48,436 nt of DNA from contig JAAYZX010000106.1 of the NCBI GenBank assembly GCA_012514635.1, positions 1-48,436 of the forward strand, in the 5' to 3' direction. The notes beneath the pieces were generated by a model. It did no database searches. It saw only the letters and a list, made by a program, of their open reading frames with translations, and was not told the origin of the DNA. Shown here one piece after another: positions 36,443 through 44,777 of this stretch (its first letter is position 1; every line of letters starts with the position of its first letter). The position numbers were made by a program, and so were the translations under genes. This DNA is from Actinomycetota bacterium (GTDB lineage Bacteria; Actinomycetota; Thermoleophilia; RBG-16-64-13).

Positions 36443-37189
36443 GTGAGGTTCATTGACCTAGAGCTTGATGTCTATCAAGGACCATTCGATCTTCTGTTCA
36501 CTCTGGTGCTCAAGGACGAGGTCGATATCCTGGAGATCCCTGTATTCGACGTAATTTTGGCATACGTGGAGCACGTTGCCGCCGGCGATGACGCCGACTG
36601 GGAAAGTTTGAGCGAGTTTCTGGTACTTATATCATCCCTGCTACAGGTTAAAGCCCGTCGCCTGCTGCCTGGGCCGGCACTCGTTGAGGATGCACCCTCT
36701 CCCGACGAGGCGCGGCATATGCTGGTGGAACGGATCCTTGCGTATCAGCAGTGCAGGCGTGCTGCCGAGTACCTGGCCACCCGGGCCTCTCTCGAAGCAG
36801 GCAGGATTCTGCGGCTGCCGGATCGCCCGGGTCGTGTCCTGCTTGCGCCGGATGATGTGGTGAAGGGCTCCGAATCTGCAGCTACTTTAGTGGAAAACTT
36901 GCTTGCCATCTGGGCCCGACAACGCCGTCCAAATACAGTTCATCTCACAAGTCTACGCGTAGAGATGAAGCGACAGATCGGTCTGCTCCGTCGCCTGCTG
37001 CGCAGCCGTGCGCGACTCTCCTTCAACGAAGCTTTTGGGGACAGTGAACCTCTAGTGCAGGCTGTGACTGTGTTGGCCCTCTTGAACCTGATATCTAAAG
37101 GAGAGGTGAAGGTACACCAAACACGACCTTTCGGTGACATCATAATAAAGGCGATCGGCGCGCCGGAGAAGGAGATGCATGACGGCTGA
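36443..37189 (+). CDS. scpA: Segregation and condensation protein A (kleisin)
   Basis: 248-residue kleisin that bridges SMC heads with ScpB in chromosome condensation. The N-terminus LDVYQGPFDLLFTLVLKDEVDILEIPV is typical (6-32), followed by the ScpB-binding middle and a C-terminal winged-helix segment with FNEAF. GTG 36443 is the likely start; AAGG lies about 10 nt upstream. The frame is open further upstream inside the protease gene, but that part is out of frame with the protease and is not coding. Overlaps scpB by 11 nt. Confidence 0.9.
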   Translation: MRFIDLELDVYQGPFDLLFTLVLKDEVDILEIPVFDVILAYVEHVAAGDDADWESLSEFLVLISSLLQVKARRLLPGPALVEDAPSPDEARHMLVERILAYQQCRRAAEYLATRASLEAGRILRLPDRPGRVLLAPDDVVKGSESAATLVENLLAIWARQRRPNTVHLTSLRVEMKRQIGLLRRLLRSRARLSFNEAFGDSEPLVQAVTVLALLNLISKGEVKVHQTRPFGDIIIKAIGAPEKEMHDG

Positions 37190-37838
37190 CGACAACAATC
37201 CTGATACCGCGGCGGCCGACAGCACCCAGAGATACGGGCGGGAATGTGCACGCAACAGACAGACTAAGCGTGATCTAGAGGCTCTTCTGTTCGCTGCGGG
37301 TCGTCCGCTCGACCTGGATACCCTCATGGAATGCTTGAGAACGCACGATGAACCTACAGTTGAGGTGGTGACCGATGCTCTCCGTGAACTTGAGCGTGAG
37401 TTTCCCATCGATGGCGACCGTGGCTTCGAGGTAGCACAGGTGGCGGGCGGGTGGTGTATGAGAACCAATCGCCACGCAGAGCCCGTGTTGTCAGGCCTCT
37501 TCGATACCGCAGAAACTTCGCGGCTGTCGCCTGCATCGTACGAGACTCTGGCGGTTGTGGCCTATCTTCAACCGGTCTCTCGTCGCCAGATCACAGAAAT
37601 ACGAGGGGTGAACTCGGATTCACCTTTGCGAACTCTTCTGGAAAGGGAACTGATTGCAGAAGTCGGCCGCGCCGAACAGGCAGGGCAGGCTGTGCTTTAC
37701 GGGACTACACCGCGGTTCTTGATGGTGTTTGGGTTGGGCGCATTGATAGATCTTCCGCCGCTGGAAAGCTTTGAGGTGCCACCCGAAGAGCGGGCGGAGC
37801 TGCTGCGAAGGCTCGGTGCTCTGTCGGCTCCTGATTGA
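37179..37838 (+). CDS. scpB: Segregation and condensation protein B
   Basis: 219-residue double winged-helix partner of ScpA. Recognised from LEALLFAAGRPLDLDTL (30-46), the SPASYETLAVVAYLQPVSRRQITEIRGV region split over 112-139, and LYGTTPRFLMVFGL near the end. ATG 37179 has AAGGAG 5 nt upstream. About 30 residues precede the domain, rich in Asp, Asn and Ala and probably disordered. scpA-scpB-rluB order is conserved in Actinobacteria and Firmicutes. Confidence 0.93.
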   Translation: MTADDNNPDTAAADSTQRYGRECARNRQTKRDLEALLFAAGRPLDLDTLMECLRTHDEPTVEVVTDALRELEREFPIDGDRGFEVAQVAGGWCMRTNRHAEPVLSGLFDTAETSRLSPASYETLAVVAYLQPVSRRQITEIRGVNSDSPLRTLLERELIAEVGRAEQAGQAVLYGTTPRFLMVFGLGALIDLPPLESFEVPPEERAELLRRLGALSAPD

Positions 37839-37850
37839 AAGGATGACACT

Positions 37851-37871
37851 ATGACGGCAAGGCGGGGCTGA
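37851..37871 (+). other. Possible six-codon leader ORF before rluB
   Basis: ATG 37851 to TGA 37869-37871 would encode MTARRG. AAAGGA stands 7-8 nt upstream, a better ribosome site than that of rluB, and the stop lies 1 nt before the rluB start. It could couple rluB translation by re-initiation. It may also be chance. Confidence 0.3.
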
Positions 37872-37872
37872 C

Positions 37873-38601
37873 ATGGTTGAACGTCTTCAGAAGATGATGG
37901 CTTATGCGGGAGTGGGATCGCGAAGGTATTGCGAAGAGTTGATACGCCAAGGTCGCGTACAGGTAGGGGGCAGGAAAGCGCACTTGGGTATGTCGGTAGA
38001 TCCCACAACGGATGTGGTGACAGTGGATGGGAAGCCCGTCCGACGGGAACCGCTGGAGTACTGGGTGCTGAACAAGCCCCGTGGCACTATCTGCACGGCG
38101 AATGATCCACGTGGTCGCCCCACCGTGGTGGACATGGTGCCCGCCCAAAGCAGAGTATATCCCGTGGGTCGGCTGGACTGGGACACTACCGGCGTGATTC
38201 TGCTGACCAATGATGGTGAAGTGGCGCTGCGTCTGGCACATCCTCGTTTCGGAGTTGAGAAGGAATACCTGGTTGACGTGCGAGGTTGCGTGAGCCTTGA
38301 GGCGGTGCGGACAATACGTAGAGGCACCGTATTGGACGACGGCCCTACCATGCCTGTGCAGGTGACCGTTGTGTCGGCCACCCCCATGAGGTCCACTTTG
38401 CGTCTTGTGCTACGCGAGGGGCGCAACCGTCAGGTGCGACGAATGCTTGAGACGGTAGGCTATAAAGTTCTTGCTCTACATCGATGCCGTATCGGCGACC
38501 TGGACGACGGGCGCCTGCCCGTAGGCGGATTTCGGCGGCTTGGATCAGCGGATATCCGGCGATTACGCGCATCTATAGGCCTTGACCGGTCTGTTAGTTG
38601 A
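37873..38601 (+). CDS. rluB: 23S rRNA pseudouridine synthase, RluB/RsuA family
   Basis: 242-residue enzyme with an N-terminal S4 domain (1-60; RLQKMMAYAGVGSRRYCEELI) and a pseudouridine synthase domain. The catalytic aspartate is Asp102 in PVGRLDWDTTGVILLTNDGE. The late segment LREGRNRQVRRMLE is typical of the RsuA/RluB/E/F group. The gene order after scpB points to RluB, which modifies 23S rRNA in the peptidyl transferase region; the exact uridine is not deduced. Confidence 0.92.
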   Translation: MVERLQKMMAYAGVGSRRYCEELIRQGRVQVGGRKAHLGMSVDPTTDVVTVDGKPVRREPLEYWVLNKPRGTICTANDPRGRPTVVDMVPAQSRVYPVGRLDWDTTGVILLTNDGEVALRLAHPRFGVEKEYLVDVRGCVSLEAVRTIRRGTVLDDGPTMPVQVTVVSATPMRSTLRLVLREGRNRQVRRMLETVGYKVLALHRCRIGDLDDGRLPVGGFRRLGSADIRRLRASIGLDRSVS

Positions 38602-38676
38602 GGCGGTAAACCGGTATCATGTCTTTTTAATCCGGATACCATGCAGCTGTTGACTTCGTTCTATTGTAGGAGTGTC

Positions 38677-39768
38677 ATGCAGGCCACCGCCGCGGTGGAA
38701 CAACTTAAACCATATGTTGCCGGGCCTCGTCTTCGGGACGTGTGTAGTGATCATGGGGTGGCAGACATGGCGTTTCTCCACGCCAACGAGTGTCCGGACG
38801 GCCCATTCCCCGAAGTGGTGGCGGCTGTAGCGGAGGCCCTCCCACGCTTGAATCGTTACCCGGATCAGGACTGTTCCGCACTCCGTGCGATTCTGGTTGA
38901 TACTCTGGGGGTCACTCCCAACCAGCTGATGTTTGGCAACGGCTCCTGTGAGCTTTTGAAACTTCTGGCGGAAGCCTACGTTTCCCCCGGCGAGCATGTA
39001 GTGTTTCCTTCACCTTCATTCGTAGTGTACCGACATTTGGGTATGCAGCGTCAGGCCGTCTTGAAGCCTGTTCCGTTGAAAGAGTACGGAATAGACCTGC
39101 AGGCCATGGTGGCAGTCGTAGATGCCCAGACACGCATGGTAGTTGTCTGTAACCCCAACAATCCTACAGGCTCGTATGTCTCAACGTCTGCGCTAAAGTT
39201 GTTCGTATCCGGTCTGCCCTCCACAACCCTTGTGGTACTGGATGAGGCATATGTGGAATATGTGACGGAACCCGCCCATGAGGACACCACGTCTTGGGTA
39301 GTGGAATTCCCAAATCTAGTTGTGCTGCGAACTTTCTCAAAGATTTATGGACTGGCCGGCCTTCGCGTGGGATACGGGGTTGCAAACGCGGATATTGTGC
39401 AGGCCATCGATCGTCTACGCCAACCCTACAACGTAAGCGCGCTCGCACAAGTTGCTGCAACGGAAGCGTTACGCCATCCTGGTCAGGTGGCCGCACGACG
39501 TGATCACGTGGCCCGTGAGCGCGAGCGCATGGCCACGGCCCTAGAACGCATGGGCCGTGAATACGTCCCCAGTCAAGCCAACTTCCTCTTCCTTAATGTC
39601 GAAGGGCTGCCCATGCCCGGAGAGGAGGTACCGCGTCTACTTCTCGCACGAGGGGTAATGACGCGGTCAGGCTATTTTATGGACTGTCCGGGATGGGTGC
39701 GTGTGAGCATCGGAACCGTCGCGGAGAACGACCGGTTTCTCGCCGCTCTCGCCGCTCTCACGGACTGA
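38677..39768 (+). CDS. hisC: Histidinol-phosphate/aromatic aminotransferase
   Basis: 363-residue PLP enzyme. Seen are LHANECPDGP (34-43), the CNPNNPTGSYV loop (158-168), the cofactor contact in VLDEAYVEYV (Asp189, Tyr192) and the Schiff-base lysine in RTFSKIYGLAGLRVGYG (Lys222). The start is ATG 38677 with TAGGAG 4 nt upstream; ATG 38641 has no ribosome site. It precedes aroF-tyrA-aroA, so it probably transaminates prephenate-derived keto acids to Phe and Tyr as well as serving histidine synthesis, as known for Bacillus HisC. A loose 6-bp inverted repeat (38613-38618 and 38635-38640) lies upstream. Confidence 0.9.
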   Translation: MQATAAVEQLKPYVAGPRLRDVCSDHGVADMAFLHANECPDGPFPEVVAAVAEALPRLNRYPDQDCSALRAILVDTLGVTPNQLMFGNGSCELLKLLAEAYVSPGEHVVFPSPSFVVYRHLGMQRQAVLKPVPLKEYGIDLQAMVAVVDAQTRMVVVCNPNNPTGSYVSTSALKLFVSGLPSTTLVVLDEAYVEYVTEPAHEDTTSWVVEFPNLVVLRTFSKIYGLAGLRVGYGVANADIVQAIDRLRQPYNVSALAQVAATEALRHPGQVAARRDHVARERERMATALERMGREYVPSQANFLFLNVEGLPMPGEEVPRLLLARGVMTRSGYFMDCPGWVRVSIGTVAENDRFLAALAALTD

Positions 39769-39776
39769 CCGGGTAG

Positions 39777-39876
39777 TCGCGTGACTGCGCAGTCACGCGA
39801 TAGTCTTGATTGGGGCGCCAATGGAGCGCTCCAGGTTGTCACAACCGGGAGGTTCTGATCCTCAATGATGATCATT
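39777..39876. repeat. Row of five inverted repeats between hisC and aroF
   Basis: Nearly the whole gap is made of consecutive inverted repeats: a perfect 24-nt palindrome (39777-39800); ATTGG-GGCG-CCAAT (39809-39822); the perfect 12-nt palindrome TGGAGCGCTCCA (39822-39833); GGTTGT-C-ACAACC (39834-39846); and AATGAT-G-ATCATT (39864-39876), which covers the candidate aroF start codons. Only GGGAGG (39847-39852) and a short spacer lie outside. The first repeat could end hisC transcription; the rest could be operators or a folded aroF leader. Function unknown. Confidence 0.75.
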
Positions 39877-40878
39877 ATGAAAGAAGGTGCCACCGGCACC
39901 GACATAGATGATGTAATCAATCGTCTTCATGCGGCCGGCGCCGAGGCGCACATACACTGCGGTGACCCTGTGACTATCGCCGTGGAGGGCGATCGCGAAG
40001 AAGTTGCCGGTCTGCCCCTAGAAGTCTACTCGGGAGTGGACAGGGTTGTAACGCTGCTTCGTCCATACAAGCTTGTCAGCCGCGAGTTCCACCAAAAGGA
40101 TACGATGGTGTCCTTGGGATCCACGCTGCTGGGAGGGGGACATTTCGGGTTCATCGCGGGACCCTGCTCGGTAGAGAGTCGCGACCAGACTCTGGAAGCC
40201 GCGCGCTTCGTCAAAGAAGCCGGTGCCACTGCTCTGCGCGGGGGCGCCTTCAAGCCTAGAACATCGCCATATGCCTTCCAGGGCCTGGGAGAGGCTGCAC
40301 TGCAGATTCTGGCTGAAGCCAGAGAAGAGACGGGGCTGCCGGTAGTAACGGAGTTGATGGACGTTCGTCACCTGGATCTCGTTCTGCGGTACGCGGATGT
40401 AATACAGGTTGGAGCCCGCAACATGCAGAACTTCCACCTGCTGGCAGCGGTAGGTGAGGTTGATCGTCCCGTACTACTCAAACGTGGTCTGTCGGCTACA
40501 ATCGAAGAACTGCTTATGGCCGCCGAATACATCGTGCGGGCAGGTAATCATAAGGTCATTGTGTGTGAGCGCGGTATACGTACGTTTGAGACCGCAACCC
40601 GCAACACGCTGGATATTTCCGCCGTGCCCATCATCAAGCTGCGCTCGCATCTACCCGTGGTGGTGGATCCCAGCCATGCGTCGGGGCGGGTGGAACTGAT
40701 CGAGTCCCTGTCCCTGGCCGCCATAGCTGCCGGAGCCGATGGGCTGATGATCGAAGCTCATCCGGCGCCGGAGACGGCTCTGTGCGACGGTGCACAGTCT
40801 CTGAGTCCTGCCGGCTTCGCTCGAGTGTCGGCCCGTGTGGCCGATATGGTGGACTGGGTCGGAAAGACTCTGGGTTAG
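39865..40878 (+). CDS. aroF: 3-deoxy-7-phosphoheptulonate synthase (DAHP synthase, type I-beta)
   Basis: First step of the shikimate pathway, from PEP and erythrose 4-phosphate. The 337-residue protein has an N-terminal ferredoxin-like regulatory domain (about 1-72) as in the Thermotoga enzyme, so feedback inhibition by Tyr or Phe is likely. The barrel shows GPCSVES (metal Cys101), [14 protein letters not shown] (129-142), [10 protein letters not shown] (181-190), and metal ligands His271 (DPSHASG), Glu297 (IEAHP) and Asp308. The start may be ATG 39865, 39868 or 39877; the GGGAGG site is 12 nt from the first. An inverted repeat covers this start region. Confidence 0.95.
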   Translation: MMIIMKEGATGTDIDDVINRLHAAGAEAHIHCGDPVTIAVEGDREEVAGLPLEVYSGVDRVVTLLRPYKLVSREFHQKDTMVSLGSTLLGGGHFGFIAGPCSVESRDQTLEAARFVKEAGATALRGGAFKPRTSPYAFQGLGEAALQILAEAREETGLPVVTELMDVRHLDLVLRYADVIQVGARNMQNFHLLAAVGEVDRPVLLKRGLSATIEELLMAAEYIVRAGNHKVIVCERGIRTFETATRNTLDISAVPIIKLRSHLPVVVDPSHASGRVELIESLSLAAIAAGADGLMIEAHPAPETALCDGAQSLSPAGFARVSARVADMVDWVGKTLG

Positions 40879-40882
40879 AGCG

Positions 40883-42025
40883 ATGACAGTGAACGGAGGC
40901 CAGGCGCCGTGTATACGGCGCCTGGCCGTCATCGGTGTCGGCCTCATGGGAGGAAGCCTCGCCATGGCGACACGCCGGGAATGGCCACACGTGTCGGTAG
41001 CGGGTTACGACTCGGATGGGCTCGCCTTGGGGCTTGCGAAGGAACGCGGTGTGCTGACCCACTTGTGCGCGGATGCGCGCGAGGCGGCGGCTGGGGCGGA
41101 TCTGGTGGTGATATCCACCCCCGTGCGCAGTATCAGCGGTCTTGTGCAGGAATGCATGGCCGCCGAACCCAGTCCTCGGCTCATCACAGACTTGGGCAGT
41201 ACTAAGACACAGGTGTTGCGAGAACTGGACTCCCAGTCACGCAGTAGCTTCATCGGTGGTCATCCTATGTGCGGCGGCGAGACGGCCGGAGTACGCTACG
41301 CGCGCCCCAACCTCTTTGATGGAGCCACCTATTTCCTGTGCCCGCCGGAGGAGCTACCAGACGAACTGTTCGAGTTCATGCATAGCTTCGTCAGTTGCCT
41401 GGGGGCACGTCCCATCACCATCGAGCCCGAGACGCACGACCGCATCATGGCACTTATAAGTCATGTCCCGCACGTGCTGGCCAATGTCATGATGTCGGAG
41501 GTGGGAAGCTTCGAACATCGAGGCAGACGGGCTTTGTACTGCACCGGCCCCAGCTTTCGCGAGTTGACACGTGTGGCCGGTGCTAATCCCACCATGTGGC
41601 GCGAGATCTTTCTGGAGAACCGCGAAGCGTTGGTGGAGTCCCTGCGCACCGTTGCGACGAATATCCACATGTTCTGCGACGACCTGGAGCGAGAGGATGA
41701 GTTGGGTGTAGCAGGAGCCATCGCTAAAGCTGCTGCATACCGTCAAGAGTTGCTCCACAAAGGAGACTTGGAACCGGCGGCCTTGTATCAAATCACTGTG
41801 CGTATTCCCGACGAACCCGGTCTCCTGTCCCGTGTGATGACTGCGCTGGGTGATGCCAACATAAACATCGAGGATTTGACATTGCACCACTATAGCCGCA
41901 AGGTTGGTGGTGACTTGGTGTTGTACGTCACCGGCGAAGGCACGGCGGCTACCGCCGGCGCCGTTTTGGAAACCATGGGCTTCCCTACGGTGAGTGTCCC
42001 CGCCGAACAGGCGGTTGACCGATGA
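40883..42025 (+). CDS. tyrA: Prephenate dehydrogenase with C-terminal ACT domain
   Basis: NAD(P)-dependent oxidative decarboxylation of prephenate to 4-hydroxyphenylpyruvate for tyrosine. 380 residues: dinucleotide motif VIGVGLMGGSLA (16-27), ITDLGSTKTQV, IGGHPMCGGETAGV, and the HDRIMALISHVPHVLANV stretch that holds the catalytic histidine. An ACT domain covers about 301-375 and likely senses an aromatic amino acid. The start is ATG 40883, 4 nt after aroF; the ribosome site is weak. A strong hairpin lies 15 nt behind the start codon. Overlaps aroA as ATGA. Confidence 0.94.
   Translation: MTVNGGQAPCIRRLAVIGVGLMGGSLAMATRREWPHVSVAGYDSDGLALGLAKERGVLTHLCADAREAAAGADLVVISTPVRSISGLVQECMAAEPSPRLITDLGSTKTQVLRELDSQSRSSFIGGHPMCGGETAGVRYARPNLFDGATYFLCPPEELPDELFEFMHSFVSCLGARPITIEPETHDRIMALISHVPHVLANVMMSEVGSFEHRGRRALYCTGPSFRELTRVAGANPTMWREIFLENREALVESLRTVATNIHMFCDDLEREDELGVAGAIAKAAAYRQELLHKGDLEPAALYQITVRIPDEPGLLSRVMTALGDANINIEDLTLHHYSRKVGGDLVLYVTGEGTAATAGAVLETMGFPTVSVPAEQAVDR
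40898..40927 (+). repeat. Perfect 12-bp hairpin at the 5' end of tyrA
   Basis: Arms 40898-40909 and 40916-40927 are exact reverse complements around TGTATA, which itself allows one more pair. It lies within codons 6-15 of tyrA, 20 nt after the aroF stop. In mRNA it would stand at the edge of the initiating ribosome and could limit tyrA translation or stabilise the aroF 3' end. Confidence 0.75.
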
Positions 42026-43359
42026 ACTGCGTGCAGGAGGGACAAGGCTATTTCGGTCCCGCACCAAACGGCCTGGTGGGAACGGTCCGTGTGCCGGGAG
42101 ACAAGTCTATCTCCCATCGCTCCGTGCTGCTGGGTGCGGTCAATTCCGGTCCGGTCACTGTAGATGGGTTTCTCCGCTCGGCCGATACGCTCGCCACCAT
42201 TCGTGCAATCCGTGCGCTGGGAGTAGATATTGAAGAGCTCGATTCCTGCGACGGCTCCAAATTAATTGTATACGGCAGAGGCTGGGACGGCCTCGAGGAG
42301 CCTGTAGATGTTATAGATGTGGCCAACGCAGGCACTCTGATCCGTCTGTTGCCCGGTATCCTTGCTTCCTGCCCATTCTTCGCTGTACTAAACGGCGATG
42401 CCAGTATCCGACGCCGGCCCATGGCCAGAATTCTGCAACCGTTGGCACAAATGGGCGCGACGGTGTCGGGACGTCAGGGCGGGCGCCTGCCGCCGTTCAC
42501 CATCCAAGGGGGTCGGCTTCGCGCTGGGAGGCACCAGATAGAGGTGGCGTCGGCTCAGGTGAAGTCCTGTCTGATCCTCGCAGCTCTACGGGCCGACGGC
42601 CAAACCCTCATTGACGAACCCGGTCCCTCTCGCGATCACACGGAGACTATGGTCTGCTACGGTGGCGCTCAGGTGCGGCGCGAAGGGGATCCTTTGGGAC
42701 CTGGAACCACCATAGTGACCCCGCTGTCACGAGATCTCGATATGGGACCGGTGACGGTGCCCGGTGATATCAGTTCTGCGGCCTTTCTTCTGGTAGCGGC
42801 GCTAATCGTCCCTGGCTCGCGGGTTACGGTGGAAGGAGTAGGTCTTAATCCCACGCGCACCGGACTGTTAGATGTCCTGCAGGAGATGGGAGCGGACCTG
42901 ACGGTGATGGCAGTGTCGGGAGAAGTGGAGCCCATGGGAGCGGTGACGGCGGCCTATACACCCCTTCATGGTTGTGATATCGCGGCAGAGAAAGTACCTC
43001 TGCTCATTGATGAGTTGCCCATCTGGGCCCTCGCCGCCGCCTGCGCCGAAGGCACTTCGCGCGTGCGCGGCGCCGCCGAGTTGCGGCTCAAAGAGAGCGA
43101 TCGCCTGGCGGCTACCGCCCAACTTCTGAGAACCCTGGGCATTGAGGTCCACGAACACCAAGACGGTCTCGACATAATAGGCAATCCGCAGAGATGGAAA
43201 GGAACATCTGTGGCTTCCCACGGCGATCATCGGCTGGCCATGGTGGGAGCGGTAGCGGGGCTGGCGTCCCGCACTGGGGTGACCGTTGATGACATTGAGT
43301 GTATCGGCATCTCCTATCCCGACTTCGCTGCTACCATTGAGCAACTGATACATCGCTGA
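42022..43359 (+). CDS. aroA: 3-phosphoshikimate 1-carboxyvinyltransferase (EPSP synthase)
   Basis: Sixth shikimate step, joining PEP to shikimate 3-phosphate. 445 residues. Seen are VPGDKSISHRSVLLGAV (24-40, catalytic lysine and substrate serine), the NAGTLIRLLPG segment (about 96-106), RRRPMARILQPL (about 131-142) and RLKESDRLAAT near the C-terminus. The usual NAGTAMR motif reads NAGTLIR, a feature to compare with glyphosate-insensitive classes. Starts at ATG 42022, ATGA overlap with tyrA. Confidence 0.95.
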   Translation: MNCVQEGQGYFGPAPNGLVGTVRVPGDKSISHRSVLLGAVNSGPVTVDGFLRSADTLATIRAIRALGVDIEELDSCDGSKLIVYGRGWDGLEEPVDVIDVANAGTLIRLLPGILASCPFFAVLNGDASIRRRPMARILQPLAQMGATVSGRQGGRLPPFTIQGGRLRAGRHQIEVASAQVKSCLILAALRADGQTLIDEPGPSRDHTETMVCYGGAQVRREGDPLGPGTTIVTPLSRDLDMGPVTVPGDISSAAFLLVAALIVPGSRVTVEGVGLNPTRTGLLDVLQEMGADLTVMAVSGEVEPMGAVTAAYTPLHGCDIAAEKVPLLIDELPIWALAAACAEGTSRVRGAAELRLKESDRLAATAQLLRTLGIEVHEHQDGLDIIGNPQRWKGTSVASHGDHRLAMVGAVAGLASRTGVTVDDIECIGISYPDFAATIEQLIHR

Positions 43360-43410
43360 GATATCCAGCGACATTTGAGAAGCCGATACGCAGCGGAGGG
43401 GCGGAGAAGC

Positions 43411-44094
43411 GTGGTCATAGCCATTGACGGCCCGGCAGGATCGGGCAAGAGCACCATCGCCAGATTGGTCGCTGCACGGTTGGGCTTCACGTATCTCGAT
43501 ACAGGCGCGATGTATAGGGCGGTTACCTTGGCGGCCTTTGAGCAGGGAATAGACCCCGCTGATGGCGACACTCTGGGACGCTTGGCGTCCACGTTGGAAG
43601 TAAGGTTGGAACCCACGTCTGCGCCTACCGGACAAAGCCAATGTCGGGTATTTCTCGACGGGCGCGACGTGAGTGCAGAAATACGCACGGCACCGGTGAC
43701 CACCGGTGTATCACAGGTGTCGGCGCATCCGCAGGTGCGGGAGGCCATGACCACTCTACAACGGTCATTAGCAGTTGGACAAGATGCAGTGCTGGAAGGC
43801 CGAGATATAGGGACTGTAGTCTTTCCCGACGCTCAGGTCAAAGTCTTCCTCACCGCCTCAACCATGGAGCGCGCCCGCAGACGGCGGCAACAACTGGTGC
43901 AACAAGGGATCAGCGTAGCCGCCGAAGTGGTGCAACGCGATATCGAGCGCCGCGACGATTTGGACTCGTCGCGGGCAACTGCTCCATTGCGTAAGGCCGA
44001 GGATGCTTATGAGATGGACACCACTCGTCTTTCCATTGAACAGGTAGTGGAAGCGGTTTGCGCGCTGGTCCGCAACTCCGATGTGAGATGCTGA
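43411..44094 (+). CDS. cmk: Cytidylate kinase
   Basis: Phosphorylates CMP and dCMP. 227 residues. Walker A GPAGSGKST (7-15), YLDTGAMYRAVTL (about 30-42), an insert typical of long bacterial CMP kinases (about 60-100), and GRDIGTVVFPDAQVKVFLTA. The GTG at 43411 has GGAG 4-5 nt upstream and gives the family N-terminus; the frame is open to TTG 43375. cmk before der is the order in Actinobacteria. Confidence 0.93.
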   Translation: MVIAIDGPAGSGKSTIARLVAARLGFTYLDTGAMYRAVTLAAFEQGIDPADGDTLGRLASTLEVRLEPTSAPTGQSQCRVFLDGRDVSAEIRTAPVTTGVSQVSAHPQVREAMTTLQRSLAVGQDAVLEGRDIGTVVFPDAQVKVFLTASTMERARRRRQQLVQQGISVAAEVVQRDIERRDDLDSSRATAPLRKAEDAYEMDTTRLSIEQVVEAVCALVRNSDVRC

Positions 44095-44113
44095 GCTACG
44101 CCCGTGTGACATA

Positions 44114-44758
44114 GTGAGATCTCCGCTGGATACCCGGCCATACGGCGTAGTGCACGCGGTTTTTCCTTCCGTAGCAAGGCTGCTGTTTGGATTTCGTGTT
44201 CACGGTGTGGAAAACATACCGTCCAAAGGACCTGTGGTCTTGGCGAGCAATCATATTTCAAATATCGATCCCTTCTTTCTTGGAGCTGCATGCCCGCGCC
44301 AGATCCACTGGATGGCCAAGTCAGAACTCTGGAAGAGCCGAATTCTGGGAGCGGTGGTAGAGCGCTTGGGCGCATTTCCGGTGCGCCGCGGTGAGGCAGA
44401 CCGGAGGTCGGTACGGGCAGGTCTGGAGATACTGAGAAACGAAGCTGTTCTGGGAATTTTCCCGGAAGGACATCGACAGCAGAGCGGTCGCCTAGGGCAG
44501 CCGGCGCCGGGCGTTGGGCTGTTCTCGTCGCGCTCCGGTGTAGTCACGATTCCTGTAGCAGTGACGGGCACCAACAGAATCGTGAGTGACGGACGCTTCC
44601 GCTTCGCACGTGTCAACGTGACCTTTGGGCCTCCCATCAACGTCGATGTGCCCGGCGCGAAACAATCGGAGCGCAATCGCGTGATCAGCCAAAGAATAAT
44701 GCAGGCTCTGGCGACACTCCTTGGGCAGGAGTGGCACCTGTTAGAGGAGGGTGAGTGA
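44114..44758 (+). CDS. plsC: 1-acyl-sn-glycerol-3-phosphate acyltransferase
   Basis: Adds the second acyl chain to make phosphatidic acid at the membrane. 214 residues with the HX4D-type active site SNHISNIDPFF (45-55), the substrate site AFPVRRGEADRRSV (about 86-99) and FPEGHRQQSG (116-125) in place of the common FPEGTRS. It starts at GTG 44114. It shares the locus with plsY and gpsA, so three steps of phosphatidate synthesis are close together. Confidence 0.9.
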   Translation: MRSPLDTRPYGVVHAVFPSVARLLFGFRVHGVENIPSKGPVVLASNHISNIDPFFLGAACPRQIHWMAKSELWKSRILGAVVERLGAFPVRRGEADRRSVRAGLEILRNEAVLGIFPEGHRQQSGRLGQPAPGVGLFSSRSGVVTIPVAVTGTNRIVSDGRFRFARVNVTFGPPINVDVPGAKQSERNRVISQRIMQALATLLGQEWHLLEEGE

Positions 44759-44777
44759 TGGCCACGAGGTACGTATC

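Noticed and set aside
38602-38676. T-box or other amino acid riboswitch before hisC
   Set aside because: The 75-nt gap is too short and has only a weak 6-bp inverted repeat with a 16-nt loop.
43684-43705. Two copies of CACCGGTG in cmk as a possible operator
   Set aside because: Short GC-rich palindromic words inside coding sequence, explained by codon choice.
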